A DNA stretch of 64,000 bases, from positions 4,402,001 through 4,466,000 of the forward strand of contig OX381710.1 of assembly GCA_947462335.1 (NCBI GenBank), in the 5' to 3' direction. Position 1 is the stretch's first letter. Each line of letters opens with the position of its first letter. This DNA comes from Harmothoe impar. Taxonomy: Eukaryota; Annelida; Polychaeta; Phyllodocida; Polynoidae. Below are positions 33,385 to 44,167 of the stretch, one piece after another. A model generated the notes under the pieces. It had not been told where the DNA came from and searched no databases. It was given only the letters and a program-made list of their open reading frames with translations. The position numbers and the translations under genes were made by a program.

Positions 33385-33700
33385 ACTTCCCCAAACTGTC
33401 CCTTCCTCCCGACCTGCCTACCTCCCTTCCTGGTTTCCTGCCTGCCTGCCTGCCTGCCTCCCTGCCTCCTTTCCTCCCTCCCTGCCTCCCTCCCGCCCTG
33501 CTTCTCTCCCTGCCTGTCTGTCTGTCTGCCTGCTTGCCTCCCTCCCTCTCCCCTCCCTCCCTCCCTCCCCTCCCCTCCCCCCCTCCATCCCTGCCTCCTT
33601 CCTTTCCTCACTCCCTCCCTCCCTCCCTACTTTGTCTTACCCCTTCCCATCATATATCCCTCCCTACTACTAATACTTCTACCCCTGCCTCCCTCCTCCT
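33385..33700 (+). repeat. CCTC/CCTG pyrimidine microsatellite
   Basis: About 300 bp of CCTCC, CCTG and TCTG units. It opens forward Leu/Pro/Ser-rich frames (up to 182 codons) and a reverse Gly/Arg/Glu-rich frame. These are composition artefacts. Confidence 0.9.
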
Positions 33701-33826
33701 ACCCGGCAGCACACAGGTAAGGTTGGTTAGTGTCTGTCGGCGTTGTGCTCCGGCCCCAGGTCCGGAATCTGACCATAACTCACCAACAAGCAGCCCATCC
33801 CCCCCCCCCCCCCCACACACACACAA

Positions 33827-34205
33827 CAGTCAGCACTGCTTAATGGGGCCCATATGTGTTTTTACTTGGGCAAGCTGATTTGCCCACCCTAGGTTTTGGT
33901 CATTTTTGTCCAGGGCTACCAGTCAGAGCCCAGATGTGTCAGCCCAGATTCCCAGTGCCCAGCCCTAGCCCAGATTTAGTACACGCTATAAAAATGTACA
34001 AAAATGGTGATTCATGGAGGGAAATCAGATGTCAGTATGTTTCAAAATATTTACGATGTATTCATGAAAAGAAAAGTTTTGTGGGCTGACACATCTGGGC
34101 TCCCACTGGTAGCCCTGAACAAAAAATACTAGAACCCAGACATGGGCAAGCCCAGATGGCCCAAGTGAAACACATATGGGCCCCAGGGACCAATGTTGAC
34201 TGGGA
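33827..34205 (-). mobile_element. 380 bp inverted-repeat element, copy 2
   Basis: Full-length reverse-orientation match to 4,987-5,366. Shared features include GGGGCCCATATGTGTTT ends, GTCCAGGGCTACCAGT, and a central AAATATTT(A/T)C region. A C-tract and CA repeat adjoin its left side. Confidence 0.75.
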
Positions 34206-34231
34206 CGCACATAGAGCAGCTCACCACTGTT

Positions 34232-34439
34232 AGGGGCCTGTTACACTAGCGGCATTTGCTGCGCGGCATCTGCCGCAACAGCTTGCCCCAGGAAAGCTAA
34301 TACTGGTAGTTTTTGCTGCAGCAAGTAGTTGCGGCAAGTTGCAGCAAGTTTTTACCCTGTTACACTGGTGGCATATGCCGCACAGAACGTTCTGCGGCAG
34401 ATGCAGTGCGGCAGATGCCGCTAGTGTAACAGGCCCTTT
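34232..34439. mobile_element. 208 bp palindromic element, GGGCCTGTTACACTAG ends, copy 1
   Basis: AGGGGCCTGTTACACTAGCG opens the element and its inverse, CTAGTGTAACAGGCCCTT, closes it, about 24 bp on each side. Internal GCGGCAGATGCCG-type motifs are also palindromic. A second copy lies at 44,556-44,742. Superfamily unknown; it is non-coding. Confidence 0.75.
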
Positions 34440-34529
34440 ACAGTCAGGCAGACATAATACCCCCCTCCCTCCAGACAGAACACACACACATCTCTCCTAC
34501 CACTTCCCGCCCCCTTAGAGACTGGTTAT

Positions 34530-34900
34530 TGAGTATCAACAGAGTGATGATGGGGCATAAAAGATTTTAACTCCTCATTAAAAAAAAAGTGGGGGGGGGG
34601 GCAGAGAGGAGCTAAAATATTTGAAACTCTCTTCATTGGCGATGGGTAGGTGTAGGGGAGTAGAAATGTTCGACCCCGGGAAAAGGGGGTAGGATACACA
34701 CATTTTTGCCCATTTATTTTCTTCAAACCAGCCTGTTATTAAATTGAAGGGGTGGGGTGTGGTGAAACATTTGGCACAGGGGCAGTACAAAATATCCCCC
34801 TTTCTATAGAGGGAAAAATGTTCGACTCTCTGAATGTGAATGTGACCCCCTCCCTTAACCCCCCCCCCCCCCATTTTGATAATAAATGACCACTCCACTA
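34530..34900. mobile_element. C/G-tract element with a CATTTTGATAATAAATGACC end
   Basis: Left side TTAACTCCTCATTAAAAAAA precedes a G run. The right side is a C run followed by CATTTTGATAATAAATGACC and ACTCC. The right end is a relative of the GGGAGTGTTCATTTTTT terminus read in reverse. Internal lines with TGTTCGAC(C/T)C repeat. Confidence 0.5.
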
Positions 34901-35400
34901 AACCCGCCTCCCCTCATGTTGATACTAAATGACAACTCCCCTGAACCAGCCCCCCCTCCCCATGTTAATGATAAATAATCACTCCCTTTAAAACAGTCCC
35001 CCCCTCGTTGATGGCAAATGACCACTCCCTTAAAACCGCCCCCCCCATGTTGATAATAAATGATCCCCTCTCATGTTGATAATAAATGACCATTCCCTTA
35101 AACCAGCCCCCCCCCCCTCATTGATAATACATGACCACTCCCCTAAACCAGTCCCCCCCCCATGTTGATAATACATGACCACTCCCCTAAACCACCCCCC
35201 CTTGTTGATAATAAATTACTACTCGCTTAAACCCCCCCCCCTATGTTGATAATACATGACCACTCTCATATACTAGCCCCCTCCCCCTCGTTGATGACAA
35301 ATGACCACTCCCTTAAAACCGCCTCCCATGTTGATAATAAATGACCCCCCCCCCCCCATGTTGATACTAAATGACCACCCCCTTAAACCACCCCCCCCCC
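34870..35400 (+). repeat. ~40 bp minisatellite built from a transposon terminus
   Basis: Thirteen units of the form ATGTTGATAATAAATGACCA plus CTCCCTTAAACC plus a C run follow one another. Each unit is a copy of the right end of the C/G-tract element immediately to the left. Unit length varies with the C run. Confidence 0.75.
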
Positions 35401-35409
35401 CCTCTGCCC

Positions 35410-35930
35410 ACCCCCCGTCCATACCTCACCCTGCCCTGTGCTGACAGCTCCATGTCTAGGGTCTGTATATCACGCTGTAACTTATATCTTCTTCTCTTGT
35501 TATGTTTTGCTCTTCTCTATTCCCCCTGGCTTTACATTGTTTTGCTGGTAGTGTGTCTTCATATATAGACAGACCTTCCGGCGTGCAGGTACCATAACAT
35601 ACTGTATAAGTAACTGACACGTCCAGTCATTACAGCTTTAGGGCTGCATGATAACACCTGCTAGATAAGCTTGATCATAGCTTATAGAATGTATATACAG
35701 CTACTAAAGAAATGGTGTAGGGGGGAAAATGACGTAGGTAAGGGTGTCATATTGGGCCATCATTGAATAGTTAAAGCGTATATGATTTGCAACCATAATA
35801 TGCATGACAATAACACAATCTGCGATTAGGGGTGCAATTTGGGTTTATTGTACATACATGGAGAGTAATTATTAACAACACTGCAGAAAATAAGAGAAAG
35901 GGGGGAGAGAAGCGATGGCGTGAAAGAATG
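35410..35930. other. Non-coding, nothing recognised
   Basis: No credible gene or repeat; AT-rich. Confidence 0.4.
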
Positions 35931-35937
35931 GAGAGGA

Positions 35938-36100
35938 GGGAAGGAAGGAAGGAAGGAAGGAAGGAAGGAAGAAGGGAGTGAAGGGAATGAAGGAAGGAAG
36001 TGAAGGAAGGGAGGAAGGAAGGAAGGAAGGAAGGAAGGAAGGAAGGAAGGAAGGAAGGAAGGAAGTGAAGGAAGGAAGCGAGGGAAGGGAGTGAGGAGAT
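35938..36100 (+). repeat. (GGAA)n microsatellite
   Basis: Long runs of GGAA interrupted by GTGAAG. It creates a reverse Ser/Phe/Leu-rich frame that I do not regard as coding. Confidence 0.9.
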
Positions 36101-36357
36101 GGGAGTGAGCAAAGCCCGGAAAGTTGTGGGAGTGAGTGATGGAAAGTATGGCTCAGTCAGAGAGTGATTCCTCAGCTGACATATGTCTCAGAATGTAGGC
36201 GCCATGCCTTTTTGTCCGTAGATACATCCGTTCTGAGACTTCACGGTCAGACAGCGAGCTGCAGAATCTCTCTGTTTATAAAAGACACAGTCTAACTGTG
36301 TCTTTACCTTCTCATTTTAAGGTCACAGAGGTTGGGATTCACCGAACGCTCTGTTAT

Positions 36358-36600
36358 TTACCCCTTTAAGATTAGAATATTACTTTAACGTGGAATATTA
36401 CTTTTATCGGCATGATGCATGAATGTAGCCTTAATGGTTAAGTCGTGAGGGCTGCAATGTATCATGTCATTTATGTTGATGTTGATACATTCCTGATGCA
36501 CAAATGAAGTGCTGAATAAGTACTCGCCCGCATCGCTTCTCCTGCATCATGACAACAATTGTTCCTTTGGGGCATACTGCAATCCTTAACGAGTTAAAGG
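36358..36600. mobile_element. TTAA palindromic element, copy 9, diverged
   Basis: TTTACCCCTTTAAG on the left and TCCTTAACGAGTTAAAGG on the right enclose CATGATGCATGAATG, GGTTAAGTCGTGAGGGC and CTGCATCATGAC pieces in the family order. Confidence 0.5.
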
Positions 36601-36787
36601 GCAAACCCTTGTCACTGATAGATGACTAAAGATGTTTAAATATTCATCACGTCAGCTAGAAAGTCGAGTTAGGCATTGTTAAAATACTGCTGTGTATTCT
36701 GTAAGGATTTAGTGTACAGTTGGCTCTCCTGGGGGGTGTTACAGAAAACAACGTAAGAAATAGCGTAATATATAGTGAATTTACATT

Positions 36788-36965
36788 AATGTTTGTTTGT
36801 TTGTTTGTTCATTCTTTTATTTAACCTGCATTACATAGGGCCAGGCCCTGTTCTTGTAATGCAGCTCCTGTTCATATATATCAGAAGATTTTGGTCATGA
36901 TACACATACAATCAATTTCCTTAAGGGATATGTTACATTTCTTTATATAAATTGTAAATATAAAA
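36788..36965 (+). repeat. GGGCCAGGCCCTG-family repeat, copy 2, with (GTTT)n
   Basis: (GTTT)n at 36,790-36,809 abuts TTTATTTAACCTGCATTACA and the palindromic GGGCCAGGCCCTG. It runs on to AATTTCCTTAAGGGAT. A simple-repeat tail at one end suggests a short retroposon, but no RNA-gene-like head is recognisable. Confidence 0.55.
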
Positions 36966-37426
36966 AACACTGATGATGTTAATACAGTATTATCTTCCAT
37001 ACTGTACAAGTACAAGGCAGTCAGACCTGAGGACCAACCGTTACCCAATCACAACATGAGAAGACTGCAACACAAGGCCCCACCTGTGAGGTATGCAGGG
37101 CACCCGCCCCCCTGCCACAACTGGGTGTTAGATGGCCCTACTCATGTGCCGCCCACACGTCCCCCCACCCACCACCAAGGAAGTGGAGCGTCCCGCCACT
37201 CACACTCCAGACGACAACAGGCAGCAACATATGAGTAGTATATACCTACACCACAGGGCAAACTGTAGCTGTGTGGGCATATATATACACTCATACATGC
37301 GGACACCCCTTGTACTGCAGCAGCTATATCAGCTGTGTATATGCGTCACTAGGTCATAGTCTAGTAACATACTTGTACACTAGCAGTTGACATATATATA
37401 TATTTGTGCCTCACGTTACAAACGCC

Positions 37427-38038
37427 ATGAATACCCTCCTGATCCTGGGAGACTCCAGGGTGCGTCACCTTGGTGAATATCTGCATCCACCCGGTAAATA
37501 TAACATTGTGTGTAAAGGAGGGGCAACTATAAACAGAGCCCATGACATTCTCTGTACCCACCTACGACAACCCCACACCTATGAAGCAGTCTACTTAAGT
37601 GCAGGAATATGTAACCTCCTGTCGTATGATGACTGGGGTCAATCGTGCTATGCACCCCTTCCAAGTCCCTGCATCCTGAAACAATGGTTTAATAATGAAC
37701 TGACAAGCATTTCAAAGGATGTGGCACACATCGCTCCAGGACTGCCACTGACATTTGTGCCCCTCTATGGTGTGGATCTGTCTACTATGAATGACAACTG
37801 GCCTTACTGTCACCCTGACCAGCACTTGTTTGAAATGACAGTCCCGTATATAAACTCAGCAATTTATAACTCTAACTCGCAGCGCTATCTCCCTACCCCA
37901 AAGGTAGATCCCATTGTACATGAGAGAGTATCCCGAAAACACTCATACAAGCACCACTATGAGTTATTGACGGATGGCTTACATCCGTCCACCACACTAT
38001 GCTCTCTTGTAGCCAATGCCATAATGAATACTATGTAA
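37427..38038 (+). CDS. LINE ORF1, SGNH/GDSL-hydrolase-like protein
   Basis: A 203-residue protein starting at the ATG at 37,427; the frame is open a little upstream but only from GTG. It has the SGNH hydrolase landmarks in order: LILGDS with nucleophile Ser10, a Gly-Gly pair (31-32) in KGGATI, LSAGICN with Gly60 and Asn63, and DGLHPS with Asp183 and His186. Family members are esterases or acyl hydrolases. In CR1/L2-type retrotransposons an esterase domain in ORF1 is thought to bind membranes or lipid droplets, or to assist RNP handling. It has no signal peptide and no zinc knuckle. A role in this element's RNP is inferred from its position upstream of the RT frame. Confidence 0.75.
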   Translation: MNTLLILGDSRVRHLGEYLHPPGKYNIVCKGGATINRAHDILCTHLRQPHTYEAVYLSAGICNLLSYDDWGQSCYAPLPSPCILKQWFNNELTSISKDVAHIAPGLPLTFVPLYGVDLSTMNDNWPYCHPDQHLFEMTVPYINSAIYNSNSQRYLPTPKVDPIVHERVSRKHSYKHHYELLTDGLHPSTTLCSLVANAIMNTM

Positions 38039-38229
38039 AACTAGCATGACTCGTACACCACTGTTCATACCAATGGTTACACATTCATCATTAACATCTC
38101 CAGATTATATAACATGTAAAGGCCGCTCAATTACACACTAGTCATCATGGCATCCCTCCTATGTACACATATAATCTGATTTCTATTTCCTTGTCATTAT
38201 ATATAGGCCACCATATAACTGGCCTTGTC

Positions 38230-38920
38230 CATCTTACATCGCTATGCACCTAATGAGATGCTAGTTAATGCATATTTTTTCCCTCTGGTAGTACGTTGAG
38301 CACCTAATGAGATGCCAACCACTGCACCTCTCATTTGCATTAAATAAATCGGCAAGAAATATGTAAATGTATACCTGTAATAGTAAGCTAATGATTTCCT
38401 GTGCTACCCTTCCATTTTCTGTAATATTTCATTGTTATTCTATTCTATAAATATTACACCACATGTCATTAATAATTCGACTGCTATTACCATGACTATT
38501 CATATTACAATAGTTGCATCAGATGACACCTAATGAGATGAATCCTGACTCAGCAATTGTCTGTACTCGTGTTCCTTGCTATTTCCTAATAATATTGAAT
38601 CAAAGTTGAGCACCTAATGAGATGCCAACCACTGCATAATTGCTGTATCGTTGAGAGACCTGACCTTGCATTACTGCATTAATCCATGACTAGTCTGTCT
38701 AAGCTGTATTATGTCATCGTTAGTCTGTACATACTATATTCACATGTTACTAATATATATATATATATTTATGTTTCTTTTTCTTTTTCCCCCCTTTCAT
38801 TAACCATTATTAATCATTAGCATTAGTACTATTATTATTGTTGCCTCAGGTGACACCTAATGAGATGAATCCTGACCCTACAATCACTTATACTCATGTC
38901 TTCAGCTGCTACGTATTAGT
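38230..38920 (+). repeat. Diverged ~320 bp tandem repeat between LINE ORFs, five CACCTAATGAGATG copies
   Basis: The 14-mer CACCTAATGAGATG occurs at 38,247, 38,301, 38,527, 38,611 and 38,854. It alternates between two contexts: GAG before and CCAACCACTGCA after (38,301, 38,611), or CAGRTGA before and AATCCTGAC after (38,527, 38,854). The spacings of about 310 and 327 bp indicate two diverged tandem units. Each 14-mer contains overlapping stop triplets (TAATGAG). Function is unknown. Confidence 0.8.
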
Positions 38921-39236
38921 AGTAATCTTGCTGCTAGAAATGCCAGCAAAATAACAATTAAGAATGAGACCAGCTCACATATAACTCGGTAGGAGTTTAG
39001 TAAGTTAGACTGATAGACCTATCAAGGTATAGATAATATAAGATAACCCATAATTGCCACACTTGATGAGTAGAGATGGCCTCTATGGCAACGGTTGATA
39101 CTGTTGTTAGCTATACATTGTCCTGATGTGTTGCTGACAACCTCAACTTTAGTTATTTAGGTTGCACATGATAATTCTGTAATCAAACACACGGTAGTGC
39201 CTCACCCCAGACGATCACAATGAAAATACAAGTCGA

Positions 39237-42200
39237 ATGCTACAAACTCGACACTCTTTGTCGCAACGCCTTCCTACAAGGCGACTCTCTCATCTCTATA
39301 CTAAACCATGTACATACTTTACTAACAAATCACCATGTACTAACTTGCCTATCAAACATATTGTGTTATGTCCTTGTCTACCGGCCCATGTGTCTACGAA
39401 AATGATCACGGTCCCAAGCGACTTTGTCAACTATAAGGGTCTAAAAATCTGTCACTATAATATAAGAAGCCTACGTCTAAAATTTGATGAATTAGAAGAT
39501 CTTGTAAAAATGTTTGATGTCATTTGTGTCAGTGAAAGCTGGCTGGTAGAAGGCTTCGTAGATAATAAATTGCATATACCCGGTTATACTTTCTATAGAT
39601 ATGATAGATTGGTTGACAAAGTCGGGGGCGGATTACTTATCTATGTATGTGACAGAATGGCCCCATACTGTACTCTAGTACCTGAGCTGCAGTGTTCAGA
39701 TGCTAATATTGAAATAATGGTTCTTAACTTTAGTCAAGATAAACACCGACTGACCTCATTTATACACGTTTACAGGCCCCCCAGCGGTAGCTATGTTACC
39801 TGCGTAGATACACTAGAGGAGATCTGTAAATCGCCTCATCTAGAAGCCAGGGAGCGCTGGGTGATTGGTGATATCAATATAAACCTATTTGAGCCAGACG
39901 ACTGTAAGACAAAGTACTATAATAAGGCAATGTCTGAAGTGGGTCTTACAGATATTATCTATGACATCACCAGACCAAATCCTAAGGGCCCAGGGGGCTC
40001 ATGTATAGACCTCATCGCCACGGACTGCAATATTGTCCTGTATCATGGTACCTTACCACAACTGGTGAGTGACCATCTACCGGTGTATGCGGTTAGAAAA
40101 AAGCCCAAAGAGGAGTATGTATTGGTTACCACAAAGGGCAGGTCATATAAAAATTATGATTATACTGACTTTTGTGACTACCTGTACAGTATTGATTGGT
40201 GTTTGTTTGATAGCAGTGACGATGTAGATTTGATGTGGGATTATATGCTGTGCGCTATAACTGACTATTTAGATAAACATTGCCCTGTAAAAAATATTCA
40301 ATTTAAAGATAGGAACAAACCTTGGATTACAAGAGACATCATTGAAACCATTCATGAACGTAACGAGTATATGTTGGAGTATTGTTCTGGTGGAATCATT
40401 AACCCAACATTATTAGAGAAGGCCCAGCAGCTACGTAGGGACATCAATTTAAAAACTAGAAATTCAGAAGCGGTATATTATAAAAATAAGCTGGAAACCC
40501 TGTCTAACAACCCGACCAAGTTCTGGAGGGAGCTTAACATCCTCCTGGGGAGAAAAGGTGCTGCAAAGCCCGAGATTATTCTCAATGATGAAAATGGTTG
40601 TGAATTGCGTGGGGCTAGTGTACCAAACTATATCAATGAGTTCTTTTCAAACATTGGGGGTGACTTGTTTGATAAAATGGGTAATTCACCACTTGTGAAT
40701 ACAAACAAATTTCCTGTACATACTTCTTACGAGATAACAGAGGAGACGTCAATCTCCTACTCAGAGGTCCTAAAGCTTGTAAAAGACATTGAAGTGCACA
40801 AATCAAGTGGTATAGCTGATTTGAACACGGCAGTCTTAAAAGACGCCCTGACTATTATGGCCCCCCAACTAACTCAACTAATGAATAAGTGCCTGCATGA
40901 CATTAGATTCCCAAGTAAGTGGGCTTCAGCTCGGGTTGTGCCACTACCCAAAACTGGTGATTTGAAGGATGTTGGGAATTGGCGCCCTATTTCATTGCTC
41001 CCTACTCCAAGCAAAATCATGGAGCGCATTATTTATCAACGAATATATAGTCACATAGAAGCCTCAAATTTGTTTGAAAATTCCCAATATGGCTTCCGCA
41101 CGTCCAGGGGTACTAATGACGCTGTATTTAAATTGGTCAATGATATATATCTAGCAAGAGATAAAAGTGAGTATATGGTGTCTTGTTTCCTGGACGTGCG
41201 GAAGGCTTTTGATAGCATCCACCATGGTGAACTTATAAAGCGTATGAGAGACTTCAAACTACCCACTATCTATAGTGATTGGCTATGCGCTTATTTAGAA
41301 AAGCGAAGTCAGGTTGTGGTATGTAATAATCATGTTTCAAGCTTACTTCCAGTAAAATACGGAGTACCCCAAGGATCTATATTGGGCCTGTTACTGTTTA
41401 TATGTTTTGTAAATAATCTGCCAAAAATGCTAAAAAACTGTAAAGTAATAATGTATGCCGACGATGTTGTCTTCTATTATACAGACAAGACACTTCAAAC
41501 TGCTGTTAACCGTCTACAGACGGATGCCCATTCTGTATACAAATGGTTCAGTACAAGCGGCCTGCGTATTAATACAGATAAAACTAAGATAGTCACATTT
41601 GGTATGCCTGTAAGTGATCAAACACATATCGTTAAAATACATATGGGTACGACTTGTCTAGAAGTACTCCAACAATATGAATATCTTGGTATCATTTTAG
41701 ATAGCAACTTCACCCTAGAAAAGAGTGTCTGTAAAACTATAAGTTCGGCAAACTACAGAAATGTTATGTTGAGAAAGATGCGCCGTAAAATCTCAACCCA
41801 AACAGCACTATTAACATATAAGCAAACCATCCTCCCCGTAATAGAGTACTGTGGCTACCTATATAATGGTATACTAGTATCCCAGCACAAGCGCATACAA
41901 ATGGTGCAAAACCGGTGTCTACGCACCTGTCTTGATGTACGTATGAAATACCATGTACTTGATCTACATTCTGATGCTAATGTATATCACTTAAGTGTCA
42001 GATATGATCTCCAACTACTCTTGTTGCTTTATAAGTATTTGTATGGATCCAGGCATGACTGTGAAACTCTAGGTCTAAAGTTCCAGATCCCTATATTGAA
42101 CGGGAGGATAACCCGGTCCACTAATACTGGCCTACTGGTTTACCCTCGTTCAATCAAGTTGGGTTACAGGAACAGCCCACTCTATAGGGGCATTGATATG

Positions 42201-42299
42201 TGGAATAAATTAAATGCCTCATGTAGAACAGCATCCACTAGGGAAACCTTCCGCAAGAAGGCGCTTGTCAGTGTCCTAAAGGCGTTTAATGCCAGATAA
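39237..42299 (+). CDS. LINE ORF2: AP-type endonuclease and reverse transcriptase
   Basis: A 1,020-residue polyprotein, ATG at 39,237 (an internal ATG at 39,402 just precedes the conserved part). Endonuclease domain, ~68-285: HYNIRSL with Asn75, SESW with Glu100, GDIN (211-214), a GGSCIDLIATD block and the catalytic SDH (278-280). Reverse transcriptase, ~565-830: LDVRKAFD with Asp653, PQGS (711-714), YADD (740-743) and YLGIILD. The C-terminal part has the usual thumb-like region. Together these nick target DNA and prime reverse transcription on it. All catalytic residues are present with no stops. Two unusual replacements, Leu for Pro after GSILG and NN for ND after it, could lower activity. 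Confidence 0.92.
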   Translation: MLQTRHSLSQRLPTRRLSHLYTKPCTYFTNKSPCTNLPIKHIVLCPCLPAHVSTKMITVPSDFVNYKGLKICHYNIRSLRLKFDELEDLVKMFDVICVSESWLVEGFVDNKLHIPGYTFYRYDRLVDKVGGGLLIYVCDRMAPYCTLVPELQCSDANIEIMVLNFSQDKHRLTSFIHVYRPPSGSYVTCVDTLEEICKSPHLEARERWVIGDININLFEPDDCKTKYYNKAMSEVGLTDIIYDITRPNPKGPGGSCIDLIATDCNIVLYHGTLPQLVSDHLPVYAVRKKPKEEYVLVTTKGRSYKNYDYTDFCDYLYSIDWCLFDSSDDVDLMWDYMLCAITDYLDKHCPVKNIQFKDRNKPWITRDIIETIHERNEYMLEYCSGGIINPTLLEKAQQLRRDINLKTRNSEAVYYKNKLETLSNNPTKFWRELNILLGRKGAAKPEIILNDENGCELRGASVPNYINEFFSNIGGDLFDKMGNSPLVNTNKFPVHTSYEITEETSISYSEVLKLVKDIEVHKSSGIADLNTAVLKDALTIMAPQLTQLMNKCLHDIRFPSKWASARVVPLPKTGDLKDVGNWRPISLLPTPSKIMERIIYQRIYSHIEASNLFENSQYGFRTSRGTNDAVFKLVNDIYLARDKSEYMVSCFLDVRKAFDSIHHGELIKRMRDFKLPTIYSDWLCAYLEKRSQVVVCNNHVSSLLPVKYGVPQGSILGLLLFICFVNNLPKMLKNCKVIMYADDVVFYYTDKTLQTAVNRLQTDAHSVYKWFSTSGLRINTDKTKIVTFGMPVSDQTHIVKIHMGTTCLEVLQQYEYLGIILDSNFTLEKSVCKTISSANYRNVMLRKMRRKISTQTALLTYKQTILPVIEYCGYLYNGILVSQHKRIQMVQNRCLRTCLDVRMKYHVLDLHSDANVYHLSVRYDLQLLLLLYKYLYGSRHDCETLGLKFQIPILNGRITRSTNTGLLVYPRSIKLGYRNSPLYRGIDMWNKLNASCRTASTRETFRKKALVSVLKAFNAR

Positions 42300-42897
42300 T
42301 GAGATAATCATGTCATTCTAATAATGGCTAAACTGCCCACCATGCCCATGTGCATTACTGTATTATTGTATACTGGCTGAAAAGTCATTCATAAGCTGTA
42401 CCGGACGCTTAGAAAACTATTGGCTGAAAAAGTGCCATCTCTTGTTATGATATAATAATCATGTACTGACAGCGGTTGAAAAATCACATATAATTATGTC
42501 ATACCTATCTATTTTGTTCCAATCAAATGTATAACTTGATGCATATCATGACATGTATATGTAGCATATATTGATATTGAGGCCTGAACACAAATACTTG
42601 GACTCTGTTTATATATTAGCATGTATGGTCATAGTCTATAAGATCAAAAGCCGATGCATACCAAACATAACCATGCAACAAACAGATCAACCACAACTGA
42701 TCTGAGTCTATGTTGATGTAACACCATGAGAGTGTATATCAATACATAGAAATACTGTCAATGTTATGTTATCATAAGAGATGTCAAATACCATCATGAA
42801 TACATGATATCAACATTCAGTCATATACCATCTCATTGAACTTGTACTGTGTTTTGAAAATCATTCTATGAAATAAACACTTTATAAACTCAAAAAA
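42300..42897 (+). other. LINE 3' UTR with poly(A) signal
   Basis: Non-coding, AT-rich, with repeated TGGCTGAAAA(A)GT-like motifs near 42,365 and 42,420. It ends with AATAAA (42,872-42,877) and a short A run 15 bases later. Confidence 0.7.
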
Positions 42898-43570
42898 TCC
42901 TTAGTTCTGCTGGCTTCTTATGTCAAGCCCAAGATGGTTATGGGTCTAACCAATATATTTACCTTGTTACATTATCAAAAAAAAGCAAAAAGATGAGAAA
43001 CATTAGGTATATAAGTATAAATCTGACACTTTCGCATCAGGCATACACCCAAGTACCACAGGCTGATGTTAATGCTTAAGGGTATTTCATAACATAAGTT
43101 AATACCAACGTTTATCTAATAATTTACGTTAATGCCTTCAAATTTAGGCTGTTTAGGATTGACAATTTTCAATTGATAAATTACGCAGTCTTTTTGCATT
43201 TTTAAATATAAAAAGGTTTGAATGCATTATCAATCGAATTTTTTATAGAAAGAAATATGCACCATGCCTGGAGGTGGTGCCGATTTTTACATTAAAATTG
43301 ACGTTAATTAAAGCATGATTTTTTTTTATAACACCTTTTTGAAAAAGGAACTTTTTGTAACACCCTACATACGTTGCTAAACTTACATTGTTTTTTCTGT
43401 AGCACCCCCCAGGAAATACTGTTCAACGGCAACACTGTCACAAGTGTAACGTTCCCTCACCAGATAAGTTAGTGCCTGCACTCCCGTGACTCTAGATCCG
43501 CGATTTTAAAGGGTTAATTCTAACGTAGTCTCCTCTTTGTTCCCACCTTTATGCAGTAGATCTTGAAAGC
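42898..43570. other. Non-coding, nothing recognised
   Basis: AT-rich flank of the LINE. AAAGGGTTAA at 43,508-43,517 equals the right terminus of the TTAA palindromic family and may mark a decayed copy. Confidence 0.4.
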
Positions 43571-43589
43571 TGTTATCCTGAGAACAACT

Positions 43590-43720
43590 ATATAGTGGCA
43601 GTTGTTGTTGTTGTTGTTAATTCGTTTACTTGCAATAACGTAGAGCCAGGCCCTGTTTGCGTTTTGCAACTCATGTGCATATCCGATAGTAAAGAGTCTG
43701 TAAAAAGTATGCAGTTGCAT
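43590..43720 (+). repeat. GGGCCAGGCCCTG-family repeat, copy 3, with (GTT)n
   Basis: GTTGTTGTTGTTGTT precedes AATTCGTTTACTTGCAATAA and GAGCCAGGCCCTGTT, paralleling the order at 36.79 kb. The remainder is truncated. Confidence 0.5.
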
Positions 43721-44167
43721 AGGACAAATGCTGGGGGGGGCAGGGGCCCTCAATCACTGGGGAGCCGCGGCCCTGAATACGTTTGCCCCCCACCCCCCCC
43801 CCCCCCCCCAAGTTCTCTAGACTGTAATATGATACACACGACCCTCAATCTTTACCTGTCCCGTATAGGGAAAAGTGTGAACAGAGGGGCCTGGGCCCTA
43901 ATCAGAACTGAATCAAGGGGGCCCAAATTCTTCTTTTCTATATGATCCAACATATGAGCATGTATGTATCATACATTAAAGTTGGTTGGAGGGGGCCCCC
44001 CTTGGCCCCCCAAATGAAGATGAGCTTCCTATGCCTCTGCAATGCACCCCCCTTCAAGGGTTACCCCCCTGTAGTCCCCTCTCCATGATGGTGATGTTTC
44101 CATCTTCATCACGTTGATGAAGCCCCTGTACACCTTTCTACTGAAAGAACTGTCTGCGGCCTGATTT

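Larger units (their letters stand above)
37020..42897 (+). mobile_element. Full-length-looking non-LTR retrotransposon (CR1/L2-like)
   Basis: The element reads SGNH-type ORF1, a 1.2 kb spacer with internal repeats, endonuclease/reverse-transcriptase ORF2, a ~600 bp 3' UTR, AATAAA at 42,872-42,877 and a short A run at 42,892-42,897. The 5' boundary is uncertain. A 60-codon Pro/His-rich frame (37,056-37,238) may be 5' leader. I could not find a target-site duplication. ORF1 esterase plus APE plus RT is known for CR1/L2-group elements; the clade assignment is tentative. It appears young, as both ORFs are open. Confidence 0.75.

Noticed and set aside
33255..33878. Forward Pro/Leu/Ser frame of 182 codons and reverse Gly/Arg/Glu frame of 118 codons
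   Set aside because: Both are produced by the CCTC/CCTG simple repeat.
35771..36112. Reverse Ser/Phe/Leu frame of 113 codons
   Set aside because: Caused by the GGAA microsatellite.
37406..37426. GTG start for the SGNH-like ORF1
   Set aside because: An ATG seven codons downstream sits just before the conserved GDS block and is the normal eukaryotic choice.
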